Below are positions 28,818 to 36,924 of a DNA stretch of 64,000 nt, piece after piece. A program made the position numbers and the translations under genes. The stretch is from Xenophilus sp. L33 (GTDB taxonomy: Bacteria > Pseudomonadota > Gammaproteobacteria > Burkholderiales > Burkholderiaceae_C). The notes below the pieces were generated by a model. It worked only from the letters and a program-made list of their open reading frames with translations, had not been told where the DNA came from and did no database searches. Position 1 is the stretch's first letter. Every line of letters starts with the position of its first letter. The stretch is from NCBI RefSeq assembly GCF_009765735.1, contig NZ_LMUW01000112.1, positions 23,158 through 87,157 of the forward strand. The letters run 5' to 3'.

Positions 28818-30344
28818 TCAGCAGGCCGTTGCCAACCCGCCTTCGGCGTGCGCTTCGCCCCGCAGGAAGCCGAACACCACCATCGCCGTGACCACGGTCA
28901 CCGCCGCCAGCACCTGCAGCAGGGTGGCGAAGGCGGCCCCGTACGCATGCAGCAGCAGCGCCCGGTCGGCGCCCGGCAGCAGCGTCAGGGCCTGGGACAG
29001 GTTGCCGGTCGCGAGTTGCTCCGCCGCCCGAGCGATCGCCGCGTGCGGCGCACCGGTCGAACGCCCCAGGTGCCAGGCCACCAGGGTCGTCAGCCCGGCC
29101 CCCACCAGTGCCAGCGCGATGCCTTCGCCCGCGACCCGGACGGTGTTGAAGATGCCCGACGCCATGCCCGCCCGCTTGCGCGGTACGACGCTGACCGCCA
29201 GGCCGTCCATCAAGCCCCAGGGCAGGCCGATGCCGCTCCCGATCAGCAACAGCGGCGCGATGGTCGACGCACCGGGCGCGCCGCCCTGCACCCGGCTGAG
29301 CGCGCAGAGGCCCGCGGCGCAGGCCAGCAGGCCGGCGGCCGAGATCAGCCCTGGCGAGAAGCGATGCGCCAGCCATGCCGCCACGCTCGGCACGACCAGG
29401 ATCGGCCCCGACAGCGCCAGCATCAGGCCGCCGGTGGCGATCGGATCCAGCCCGTCGAGTCCCGCGAAGCGGATCGGCAGCAGCACCAGCAGCACCACGA
29501 AGCCATAGGCCGGCGCTGCAGCCAGCAGCTGCACGCCGACGAAGCGCGGGAAGCGGAACAGCGACAGGTCCAGCATCGGCCGCGCCGCGCGCCGTTCGAT
29601 CGCCACGAAGGCGAGCGCCAACAGCGCCGCGCCGCCCAGGGCGCCGAGCACGCCGCGGCTGGCCCAGCCGCTGTCGGGGCCGTGCAGCACGCCCAGGGTC
29701 AGCAGGCTCAGCGCGCCGGTGAGGCTCAGTGTGCCGGGGATGTCCAGCCCGCTGGCCTGCGGATCGCGCGACTCGCGCATCGCCACCCAGGCGATCGCGA
29801 AGGCCACGAGGCTGGCCAGCGCGGGGCTCAGCATCACCGCCTGCCAGCCGAAGCGGGCGCCGAGCCATCCGGCCAGCATCGCGCCCGAGGCCAGGCCGAC
29901 GCCGAAGGCGGTGCCGATCAGGCTGAAGGCGCGCAGTCGAGCGCGGCCGTCGAACAGCTGTGCCAGTGCCGCGGTGCCGGCCGCGAAGGCAGCGGCGGCG
30001 CCCAGGCCCTGCGCGGCCCGCGCCAGGTCGAAGGCGACGATGCCGGGTGCGACGGTCGCCAGCAGGCTGGCGATCACGATCAGCGCCAGGCCGAGCATGA
30101 AGAGGCGCTTGCGGCCACAGGCGTCGGCCAGCGCGCCGGCGGCCATCAGGCTGCCGCCGAAGCTCAGCATGAACGCGTTGGTGACCCAGTTGAGCGCGAC
30201 CGGCGAGCCGCCCAGCGCCTCGCGCAAGGCCGGCAGCACGACCGCGGGGCCGGTGAAGCTCAGCGGCATGCCGAGCGCCGCGAGGCAGACGGCGGCCAGC
30301 AGGGCGCCGCGCGACGCGCGGGCGGAGGAATCAGACGAAGACAT
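28818..30344 (-). CDS. MFS transporter, DHA2 (14-helix) type
   Basis: This 508-residue integral membrane protein has about 14 hydrophobic segments. Motif A is seen as GALADACGRKRLFMLG near 70-85 and a motif C-like run near 155. That layout is typical of drug/H+ antiporters of the DHA2 (EmrB/QacA) group. It is divergent from a LysR regulator with an 8-bp inverted repeat in between, an arrangement common for inducible efflux pumps. No membrane fusion partner is adjacent. Confidence 0.9.
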   Translation of the reverse strand: MSSSDSSARASRGALLAAVCLAALGMPLSFTGPAVVLPALREALGGSPVALNWVTNAFMLSFGGSLMAAGALADACGRKRLFMLGLALIVIASLLATVAPGIVAFDLARAAQGLGAAAAFAAGTAALAQLFDGRARLRAFSLIGTAFGVGLASGAMLAGWLGARFGWQAVMLSPALASLVAFAIAWVAMRESRDPQASGLDIPGTLSLTGALSLLTLGVLHGPDSGWASRGVLGALGGAALLALAFVAIERRAARPMLDLSLFRFPRFVGVQLLAAAPAYGFVVLLVLLPIRFAGLDGLDPIATGGLMLALSGPILVVPSVAAWLAHRFSPGLISAAGLLACAAGLCALSRVQGGAPGASTIAPLLLIGSGIGLPWGLMDGLAVSVVPRKRAGMASGIFNTVRVAGEGIALALVGAGLTTLVAWHLGRSTGAPHAAIARAAEQLATGNLSQALTLLPGADRALLLHAYGAAFATLLQVLAAVTVVTAMVVFGFLRGEAHAEGGLATAC

Positions 30345-30349
30345 CGGGA

Positions 30350-30389
30350 CCTTTCACGAGAAATCCGGCCCAGGCGCCGGTGTGAAAGG
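30350..30389. promoter_or_regulatory. inverted repeat between the MFS and LysR genes
   Basis: CCTTTCAC (30350-30357) and GTGAAAGG (30382-30389) are perfect complements 24 bases apart in the 117-bp divergent region. The arms sit on one face about three helical turns apart, suitable for a LysR tetramer. One arm starts 6 bp upstream of the MFS ATG. This is a candidate operator, with no classic T-N11-A box claimed. Confidence 0.4.
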
Positions 30390-30461
30390 AAGATAAGAAG
30401 GATGCAATGCCGCCGCAACATGGGCGAAGATCCGGACACTCCCAACCTGAAGTTGCCAATC

Positions 30462-31346
30462 ATGGACAGTCTGAGCGGTCTCGAATCCTTCGTGCGGGCG
30501 GCCGACCTGTCGAGCTTCGCCCAGGCCGGCCGGCTGCTCGGCATCTCCGCTTCGGCGGTCGGCAAACACGTCGCGCGGCTCGAGCAGCAACTCGGCGTAC
30601 GGCTGTTCAACCGCACGACGCGCCAGGTGCGGCTGACGCAGGAGGGCGCGCTCTTCCACGAGCGCTGCCGCCGCATCCTCGACGACCTCGACGATGCGCG
30701 GGCGATGATGCAGCAGGCGGTCGCGCAGCCGCGCGGCCGTTTGCGCGTCAGCCTGCCGACCATCGGCTACCGCTTCCTGCTGCCGGTGCTGCCCGAATTC
30801 AGGGCGCGCTATCCGGAGATCGACCTCGACCTCGACTTCAACGACCGGATGGTCGACGTCATCGCGGAGGGCGTGGACGTGGCGATCCGCAGCGGTGAGC
30901 TGGACGACTCGCAGTTGGTCGCGCGTCGGCTCGGCCCGTTCCGCTTCGTGCTGGTCGCTGCGCCTTCCTATCTCGCCGCGCAGGGCATGCCGCGGACGCC
31001 CGCCGCGCTCGCGGGGCACCTCTGCCTGCGCTACAGGTTCGTCGACAGCGCGCGCGTCGAGGAATGGGACCTGCCGGGCCTGCCGGAGCGCCTGCAGGTC
31101 GCCCTGGTGTGCAACAACATGGAGTCGATGCTCGGCGCCGCCGTGGCCGGCATGGGCATCGCCTACATGCCGGATTTCCTCGCCCGTGACGCGCTGGCGC
31201 GTGGCGAGCTTCAGCGGCTGCTGGAGCCGCAGTTGCAGCGCACCGGTCAGTTCTCGGCGGTCTGGGCGTCGAGCCGGCGGCTGTCGCCGAAGGTGCGGGT
31301 CTTCGTCGACTTCGTCGCCGAGCGGCTCTTCCAGGAAAAGGGCTGA
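30462..31346 (+). CDS. LysR family transcriptional regulator
   Basis: This 294-residue regulator has an N-terminal wHTH (about 3-60: FVRAADLSSFAQAGRLLGISASAVGKHVARLE) and a LysR substrate-binding domain of the group with IRSGELDDSQLVARRLG. The ATG at 30462 is placed at the conserved start of the HTH. Upstream in-frame sequence is antisense to the MFS gene. Its divergent orientation makes the MFS exporter its likely target. The effector is unknown. Confidence 0.9.
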   Translation: MDSLSGLESFVRAADLSSFAQAGRLLGISASAVGKHVARLEQQLGVRLFNRTTRQVRLTQEGALFHERCRRILDDLDDARAMMQQAVAQPRGRLRVSLPTIGYRFLLPVLPEFRARYPEIDLDLDFNDRMVDVIAEGVDVAIRSGELDDSQLVARRLGPFRFVLVAAPSYLAAQGMPRTPAALAGHLCLRYRFVDSARVEEWDLPGLPERLQVALVCNNMESMLGAAVAGMGIAYMPDFLARDALARGELQRLLEPQLQRTGQFSAVWASSRRLSPKVRVFVDFVAERLFQEKG

Positions 31347-31360
31347 GCCTCTGCGTGACG

Positions 31361-32131
31361 TCAGCGCGCGTGCGTCACGCCGCCGTCCACCACCAGCGTC
31401 GAGCCCATCACGTAGTCGCCGGCCCGCGAGGCCAGGTAGATGGCGGCGCCGGCCATGTCTTCCGGCGTGCCGATGCGGCCGGCCGGGATGCGCTCCTTGA
31501 TCTCGTCGCCGTGGTCGCGGGCGTCCTTGTTCATGTCGGAGGCGAAGGCGCCCGGCGCGATCGCGCTGACCACGATGCGGTCCGGCGCGAGGCGCAGCGC
31601 CATGCGGCGGGTCAGCTGGATCAGGCCGGCCTTGCTGGCGGCGTAGGAATACGTTTCCTGCGGGTTGACCGAGATGCCGTCGATCGAGGCGATGTTGATC
31701 ACCTTGGCCAGGTGGTCGGTGGCCGACTTGCGCAGCATCGGCGTCAGCGCCTGCGTGAGGAAGAAGGGCGTCTTGAGGTTGAGGTCGACCACCTTGTCCC
31801 AGCCGCTTTCCGGGAAATCGTCGTAGGGCGCGCCCCAGGCGGCGCCGGCGTTGTTGACCAGGATGTCGAGCGTTCCTTCGTGCTTCTCGTAGGCCGCGAC
31901 CAGCGCCTGCGCGCCGGCCATGGTCGAGACGTCGGCCGGCAGCGAGACGCAATGGCCGAAGGCCGACAGCTCCTTGGCGGTCTGGTCGCAGGCCGCCGCC
32001 TTGCGGGCCGAGATGTAGACGCGGGCGCCCTGGGCGAGGAAGCCCTCGGCGATCATGCGGCCGATGCCGCGCGAGCCGCCGGTGATGAGCGCGGTGCGTC
32101 CGGCGAGCGAGAAGAGGCGGGTGGTGTCCAT
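31361..32131 (-). CDS. SDR family oxidoreductase
   Basis: This 256-residue classical short-chain dehydrogenase has the cofactor motif TGGSRGIG at 17-24, NNAG near 93-96 and the catalytic Ser149, Tyr163 and Lys167 (YSYAASK). Arg at the end of beta-2 (SARK) suggests NADP. It resembles RhlG-like 3-oxoacyl reductases, but the substrate cannot be assigned. It is convergent with the LysR gene, whose stop is 14 bases away, and appears monocistronic. Confidence 0.88.
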   Translation of the reverse strand: MDTTRLFSLAGRTALITGGSRGIGRMIAEGFLAQGARVYISARKAAACDQTAKELSAFGHCVSLPADVSTMAGAQALVAAYEKHEGTLDILVNNAGAAWGAPYDDFPESGWDKVVDLNLKTPFFLTQALTPMLRKSATDHLAKVINIASIDGISVNPQETYSYAASKAGLIQLTRRMALRLAPDRIVVSAIAPGAFASDMNKDARDHGDEIKERIPAGRIGTPEDMAGAAIYLASRAGDYVMGSTLVVDGGVTHAR

Positions 32132-32208
32132 GCGGTGTGTCTCCTGAGGTCTCTGGGTCTGTGGAATCGACTGGCCGCGAGCTTAGTGCGGCGGGCCGCG
32201 CCGCAGCG

Positions 32209-33114
32209 TCACCTTGGCGCCAGCGCGAGCGACAGGCGGCTCTCGAAGCGGCGCGCCTCGCCGGTCACCGGGTCGTCGAAGGCGATGCGGCGGGCCAGCA
32301 GCTGCAGCGGCCTCTCGAAGTCGTCCTGGCCTTCGGGTCGCAGCAGCGGGTAGATCGCGTCGTTGCGGATCGGCAGGCCGATCGCCGCGCAATGCACCCG
32401 CAGCTGATGGCGCCGGCCGGTGACCGGCGACAGGCCGAGCCGGGCCCAGCCGTCGCGCGCCTCGAGCAGCGCGAAGCGGGTCTCGGCATTGGGCTCGCCC
32501 TCGACCTCGGTCATGCGCATGAAGTGCGTGTCGGGCGCCAGCCGGCTGCGGCGCAGCGGCGGCAGCAGCGCATCGGCGCGCCACGGCACGATCGCCTCGT
32601 AGTGCTTGTGGATCGTCCGCTCTGCGAACAGCGCGCTGTAGGCGGCGCGGTCCGACGGCCGCAGCGAGAACAGCACCAGCCCGGCGGTCTCGCGGTCGAT
32701 GCGGTGCAGCGGCGCCAGCGTGTCGATGCCGAGCCGGCGCTTGAGCCGCACCAGCAGGCTCTGCTGCACGTACTTGCCGACCGGCGTGACCGGCAGGAAG
32801 TGGGGCTTGTCGACCACCAGCAGCTGCGCGTCCTGGAACAGGATCGTCTCTTCGAAGGGGATCGCCGGCTCGTCGTCGAGCGAGCGGTAGTAGTAGATGC
32901 GCAGGCGCGGCTCGAACGCGCGCATCGCATCGACCGGCACGCCGTGTTCGTCGACCACCTCGCCGTGCCGCAGGCGCGCCTGCCAGGTCGCCGCGGGGAT
33001 CGCCGCGAAGCGCTCGAGCAGGAAGTCGGCGATGGTCGCCCAGCGGCCTTCGGGCGGCAGCGCGACGCAGCTCGGGCCGACGCCGTCGCGGGTCGGCAGC
33101 GGCAGCGCGGACAT
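32209..33114 (-). CDS. RluA-family pseudouridine synthase
   Basis: This 301-residue pseudouridine synthase has the catalytic Asp140 in PLHRIDRETAG. VVDKPHFLPVTPVG begins the domain, and the GRRHQLRVHCAAIGLPI block (about 252-268) is characteristic. The N-terminal 75 residues form a degenerate S4-like region. Which tRNA or rRNA position it modifies is unclear. It is the last gene of the MBL-kinase-RluA operon, 14 bases after the kinase. Confidence 0.88.
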   Translation of the reverse strand: MSALPLPTRDGVGPSCVALPPEGRWATIADFLLERFAAIPAATWQARLRHGEVVDEHGVPVDAMRAFEPRLRIYYYRSLDDEPAIPFEETILFQDAQLLVVDKPHFLPVTPVGKYVQQSLLVRLKRRLGIDTLAPLHRIDRETAGLVLFSLRPSDRAAYSALFAERTIHKHYEAIVPWRADALLPPLRRSRLAPDTHFMRMTEVEGEPNAETRFALLEARDGWARLGLSPVTGRRHQLRVHCAAIGLPIRNDAIYPLLRPEGQDDFERPLQLLARRIAFDDPVTGEARRFESRLSLALAPR

Positions 33115-33128
33115 CGTCTGCGGCCCGC

Positions 33129-34463
33129 TCAGGCGCCGATCGCGGCGGCCAGCAAGGCCGCGATCTCGGCGAAGGCGGGTCGCTCGGCGGGTGCGCTGGC
33201 CAGGCAGCGCTGGCGCAAGGACGCCAGCAGCGGCTCGGCCGCGCGGTCGTCTGCGGACGCCGGCGCCTCGGCCTGCTGCAGCAGTTCCTCGACCAGGCAG
33301 CCGAAGGCGCGGGCTTCCAGCGCCTGCAAGGCGCGCGACCGCGCCGCGTCGTCGCGCGGCAGGAAGGAAGCCGCTCCGAAGTCGCCGAGCACGCAGCCGC
33401 CGGCGCCGTTCCACAGGATGTTGTGGCCGTAGAGGTCGCCGTGCAGGATGCCCCGCGCATGCAGCTGCGCCGTGGCCGAGGCGATGCCGTGGGCCATGCG
33501 CAGCGCGGTCGCCAGCGGCCAGCGCGCCGACTCGCCGTAGACGTCGCGGGTGCACGATTCGAGGCTCGGCGGCCCGGCCAGGTTGCGATGGACCGGGTCG
33601 ACCAGTTCGAGCACCAGGCCGTCGCTGCCCTGCGGATGGTTCTCGATGCGGCCCAGCACCGGGATCAGGTGCGGATGCTCGCCGGCAGCGATGCAGGCGG
33701 CCATCTCGCTGTGCGGCCAGCCGTCGCTGGTGACCGCGCCCTTGAATACCTTGACGGCCACCGGCCGCGTGCCCTGCGGCGCCCGCCAGTCGGCGCGGTG
33801 GATGACGCCCGAGGCGCCTTCGCCGAGCGGCTGCTGCAAGCTGAGCGCCTGCCAGTCGATGCGCGGCACCGGCTGCGACTGCAGCGCCAGCGACTCCGGC
33901 GTGTCGTCGAAGGGGTTGCCGGCGAAGGCCAGCCAGGAAAGGCGCGGCAGCGCCGGCAGCCACTCGGGCAGCGCGTCGAATCGATTGGCGGAGATGCGCA
34001 CCAGCTCCAGCGCCCGGCAGGCGGCCATCTCCGGCGGCAGCGCGCGCAGCCGGTTGCCGGCCAGCATCAGCTTCTGCAGGCGCGGCCGGCGCCCGAGTTC
34101 GGCGGGCAGCGACTCGATCGCGTTGTCGGTGAGGATCAGCCAGCGCAGCCGCGGCGGCAGCGACGCCGCGGCGACCCGCTCGATGCGGTTGGCCTTGAAG
34201 GCGATCATCTCGAGCTGCTCGCAGCGGCCGGGCGCCTCGGGCACTTCGGTGAAGTCGTTGTCCGAGCAGAAGAGCACGCGCAGGCGGTGCAGGCGATGCA
34301 GGTCGTGGGGCAGGGCCTTCAACCGGTTGCCCGACAGGTTCAGCACTTCGAGACTGTCGGCCAGCTCGAAGATCTCGGGCGGGAATTCGGCCAGCCCTTC
34401 GTTCAGGTCGAGCCGTCGGATGCCGGCCAGCTGGCCCGCGCGCAGTTGGCCGAGGACGCTCAT
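33129..34463 (-). CDS. leucine-rich-repeat serine/threonine protein kinase
   Basis: This 444-residue cytosolic fusion has seven or eight LRRs of the LxxLxLxxNxLxxLP type in residues 15-185, then a protein kinase domain from about 205. The glycine loop is LGEGASG (213-219), the ATP Lys238 is in VAVKVF and the helix-C Glu is Glu253. The catalytic loop is HGDLYGHN (Asp343, Asn348) and the DFG is at 361-363. The catalytic loop has Gly where RD-kinases have Arg, so activation-loop phosphorylation is probably not required. No membrane segment or signal. It starts 2 bases after the upstream hydrolase, so the two are likely cotranscribed. The target is unknown. Confidence 0.88.
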   Translation of the reverse strand: MSVLGQLRAGQLAGIRRLDLNEGLAEFPPEIFELADSLEVLNLSGNRLKALPHDLHRLHRLRVLFCSDNDFTEVPEAPGRCEQLEMIAFKANRIERVAAASLPPRLRWLILTDNAIESLPAELGRRPRLQKLMLAGNRLRALPPEMAACRALELVRISANRFDALPEWLPALPRLSWLAFAGNPFDDTPESLALQSQPVPRIDWQALSLQQPLGEGASGVIHRADWRAPQGTRPVAVKVFKGAVTSDGWPHSEMAACIAAGEHPHLIPVLGRIENHPQGSDGLVLELVDPVHRNLAGPPSLESCTRDVYGESARWPLATALRMAHGIASATAQLHARGILHGDLYGHNILWNGAGGCVLGDFGAASFLPRDDAARSRALQALEARAFGCLVEELLQQAEAPASADDRAAEPLLASLRQRCLASAPAERPAFAEIAALLAAAIGA

Positions 34464-34465
34464 GC

Positions 34466-35527
34466 TCAGTCGAAGAGGCCGAAGCGGTAGACGCCATCGG
34501 CGCCGAGCCGCCGCTGCAGCTGGCCCGAGAACCAGAGGTAGTGCAGGTGCGCCACGGTCTCGCCCATCGCGAAGGTGACCTGGTGCACGTCGAGTTCGCG
34601 CTTGAACAGGATCGGCAGCGCCTCGGCGGCGCACAGCGGCTTCGTGCTGCAGGCCTCGACCAAGTGCGCCAGGTGGTCGCGGTGGTGCTCCTGCAGCTGC
34701 TCGACCCGGCGATGGATGCCGGTGAAGGGCTTGCCGTGCGAGGGCAGGCCGAGCGCATCGACCGGCAACGCCAGGTAGCGTTCGATGCTGGTCAGGAAGA
34801 GCCGCAGCGGATTCGCCTCCGGCTCGCCCGCATGCACGCTGACGTTGGTCGAGATGCGCGGCAGCATCATGTCGCCGCCGAGCAGCACGTTCAGCTCCTC
34901 GCAGTAGAGCGAGATGTGTTCCGGCGCGTGGCCGTAGCCGGTGATGCAGCGCCATGCGCGGCCGCCGATGTCGACGAGGTCGCCGTCGAGCATGCGCACG
35001 TAGCGCGCCGGCAGCGAGGGCACCATGTCGGCGTAGTAGTTGGTGCGGCCGCGGATGGTGGCCAGCGCCGCCGGGTCGACCATGCCGTGCTGGATGAAGA
35101 AGTCGGCCGCCGCCTCGCCGCCGGCCAGCAGGTCGCCGGCGCTGGTGAGCACGCGGGCCACGTGGTAGTCGGTGGCGCTGATCCACAACGGCGCGTTCCA
35201 GCGCTGGCAGAGCCAGTCGGCCAGGCCGATGTGGTCGGGGTGCATGTGGGTGACGATGACGCGCAGGATCGGCAGGCCCTGCAGCTGGGTCTCGAAGATC
35301 TGCTCCCACTGGGCACGCGACTTGTCGTGGGCGATGCAGCAGTCGACCACGCTCCAGCCCTCGACGCCGTCGATGCGGTCGCGCAGCAGCCAGAGGTTGA
35401 TGTGGTCGAGCGCGAAGGGCAGGCCCATGCGGATCCAGCGCACGCCGGGCGCCACTTCGAGCGCCTCGCCGACGGCCGGCAAGGTGTCGCCGAGGGGGTA
35501 GTGGAGTTCGCGTTCGAGGAGGTTCAT
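34466..35527 (-). CDS. MBL-fold metallo-hydrolase
   Basis: This 353-residue metallo-beta-lactamase-fold enzyme has THMHPDH (His94, His96, Asp98, His99) and a third-ligand region GYGHAPEHISLY. A late Asp lies in LGGDMMLP, and SHGKPFTG is followed by a winged-helix-like C-terminal region, as in LACTB2-type thioesterases. The ATG lies only 7 bp from the palindrome shared with the divergent LiuR-like gene, and no SD is seen, so the start or a leaderless transcript is uncertain. Co-regulation with branched-chain or acyl-CoA catabolism is inferred from that operator. Confidence 0.86.
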   Translation of the reverse strand: MNLLERELHYPLGDTLPAVGEALEVAPGVRWIRMGLPFALDHINLWLLRDRIDGVEGWSVVDCCIAHDKSRAQWEQIFETQLQGLPILRVIVTHMHPDHIGLADWLCQRWNAPLWISATDYHVARVLTSAGDLLAGGEAAADFFIQHGMVDPAALATIRGRTNYYADMVPSLPARYVRMLDGDLVDIGGRAWRCITGYGHAPEHISLYCEELNVLLGGDMMLPRISTNVSVHAGEPEANPLRLFLTSIERYLALPVDALGLPSHGKPFTGIHRRVEQLQEHHRDHLAHLVEACSTKPLCAAEALPILFKRELDVHQVTFAMGETVAHLHYLWFSGQLQRRLGADGVYRFGLFD

Positions 35528-35534
35528 GTACGAT

Positions 35535-35554
35535 TGACGTTAACGTAAACGTCA
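35535..35554. promoter_or_regulatory. palindromic operator, candidate LiuR site
   Basis: TGACGTT-N6-AACGTCA is a perfect 7-bp-arm palindrome between the hydrolase and the MerR-family gene. The inner ACGTTAACGT is itself palindromic. Repeated ACGT half-sites agree with what I recall of LiuR operators in proteobacteria. It probably controls both divergent promoters. No second copy was noticed upstream of ivd or the thiolase. Confidence 0.65.
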
Positions 35555-35642
35555 TGGCTGTGAGCCGCCATTGTAGGCAGTGGCCGCCAAGGCCGCTGTC
35601 GCACCCGCAACCCACCTGTAACGCCCCTGGATCGATTCATTC

Positions 35643-36077
35643 ATGCCGTCGCAGACCTTCACCATCGGCGAGCTCGCCCGTGAGTTCGATCTCACCACGC
35701 GGGCGATCCGCTTCTACGAAGACCTCGGCCTCCTGGCGCCCCGGCGCGCCGGGCAGCAGCGCATCTACACCTCGCGCGACCGGGCCCGGCTGCTGCTCAC
35801 CCTGCGCGCCAAGCGGCTCGGCCTGAAGCTGACGGAGGCGCGCGAGATCCTCGACCTCTACGACAGCCCGCGCGACACCGCGCTGCAGCTGGAGCGCTTC
35901 CTGGGCGTCCTGGGCAGCCATCGCGAGCAGCTGGAGGCGCAGCTGGTGGAGCTGCAGGCCAACCTCGCGGAAGTGCGGGCGCACGAGAAGCAGGCGCGCA
36001 CCGCGCTGGCGCGCACCACCTCCAGCGCGGCCAACAGCCCGGCTTCCGGTCCCACTCCCCGGCGCAAGGCGCGCTGA
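35643..36077 (+). CDS. liuR: MerR family regulator, LiuR-like
   Basis: This 144-residue MerR regulator has an N-terminal HTH (FTIGELAREFDLTTRAIRFYEDLGLL, about 6-31), the second wing with YTSRDRARLLLTLRAKRLGLKL and a C-terminal coiled coil. No metal-binding cysteines are present. This matches LiuR, which controls leucine, isovalerate and fatty acid degradation in many proteobacteria. It adjoins a palindrome of the right kind. The leucine operon itself is 13 kb away and has its own AraC regulator, so the LiuR assignment is likely but its regulon is open. Confidence 0.78.
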   Translation: MPSQTFTIGELAREFDLTTRAIRFYEDLGLLAPRRAGQQRIYTSRDRARLLLTLRAKRLGLKLTEAREILDLYDSPRDTALQLERFLGVLGSHREQLEAQLVELQANLAEVRAHEKQARTALARTTSSAANSPASGPTPRRKAR

Positions 36078-36119
36078 GCGCCACGCCACAACCCTTCATC
36101 CACTACAGAGCGCAAGAAA

Positions 36120-36896
36120 ATGTCCGACTCCCTCGATGACCTGTTCGCCCACAACCGTGCCTGGTCCTCGCGCATGGAGCGCGATCGGCCCGGCTTCTTC
36201 ACCAGCCTGGTCAAGCAGCAGACCCCCAAGTACATGTGGATCGGCTGCTCCGACAGCCGCGTGCCCGCCAACCAGATCACCGGCCTGGAGCCGGGCGAGG
36301 TCTTCGTGCACCGCAACGTGGCCAACATCGTGGTGCACTCCGATCTCAACGCGCTGTCGGCGATCCAGTTCGCGGTCGAGCGCCTGAAGGTGCAGCACAT
36401 CATGGTGGTGGGCCACTACGGCTGCTCCGGCGTGCAGGCGGCGCTCGAAGGCGCGCGCATCGGCCTGGCCGACAACTGGCTGCGCCACATCCAGGACGTG
36501 CGCGACCGCCATCGCGTGATGATCGAATCCATGCCCGAGGAAGGCCGCGCCAACGCGCTGTGCGAGCTCAACGTCGCCGAGCAGGTGGTCAACGTCGCGG
36601 TCAGCACCGTGATGCAGGACGCCTGGAGCCGCGGCCAGGAGGTGACGATCCACGGCTGGGCCTTCGGCGTGCACGACGGCCTGATCCAGGACCTGGAGAT
36701 CACGGTCGACGGCAGCAAGCCGATGGAGAACCTCTACCGCGCGGCCGTCCAGCGCATTCGCTACAAGTGGAGCAAGCCGCTTTCGCCGGCGGCCAGCGCC
36801 GCCGACGCGGCGAGCGCCGTGATCGCCGCCACCGCGGCCGAGGCAGTGCCCGCGGCACCGGCCGTCCCGGCCAGTCCTGCCAACCCGGCCGCCTGA
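36120..36896 (+). CDS. can: beta-class carbonic anhydrase
   Basis: This 258-residue zinc enzyme interconverts CO2 and bicarbonate. The zinc ligands are Cys43, His99 and Cys102 (IGCSDSRV and GHYGCSG), with the Asp45-Arg47 dyad. The fold core ends near residue 220. An Ala/Pro-rich tail of about 35 residues is low-complexity and likely disordered. It is cytosolic and may supply bicarbonate for biotin carboxylases such as the MccA/MccB enzyme encoded further on (inference). Confidence 0.95.
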   Translation: MSDSLDDLFAHNRAWSSRMERDRPGFFTSLVKQQTPKYMWIGCSDSRVPANQITGLEPGEVFVHRNVANIVVHSDLNALSAIQFAVERLKVQHIMVVGHYGCSGVQAALEGARIGLADNWLRHIQDVRDRHRVMIESMPEEGRANALCELNVAEQVVNVAVSTVMQDAWSRGQEVTIHGWAFGVHDGLIQDLEITVDGSKPMENLYRAAVQRIRYKWSKPLSPAASAADAASAVIAATAAEAVPAAPAVPASPANPAA

Positions 36897-36924
36897 CCGT
36901 CTTCGGGACACAGCCCCCATCGCC

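Noticed and set aside
28848..30460. Upstream in-frame extension of the LysR gene across the MFS gene
   Set aside because: It is antisense to the MFS transporter, low-complexity (Gln/Arg rich), and the LysR homology begins exactly at the ATG at 30462.
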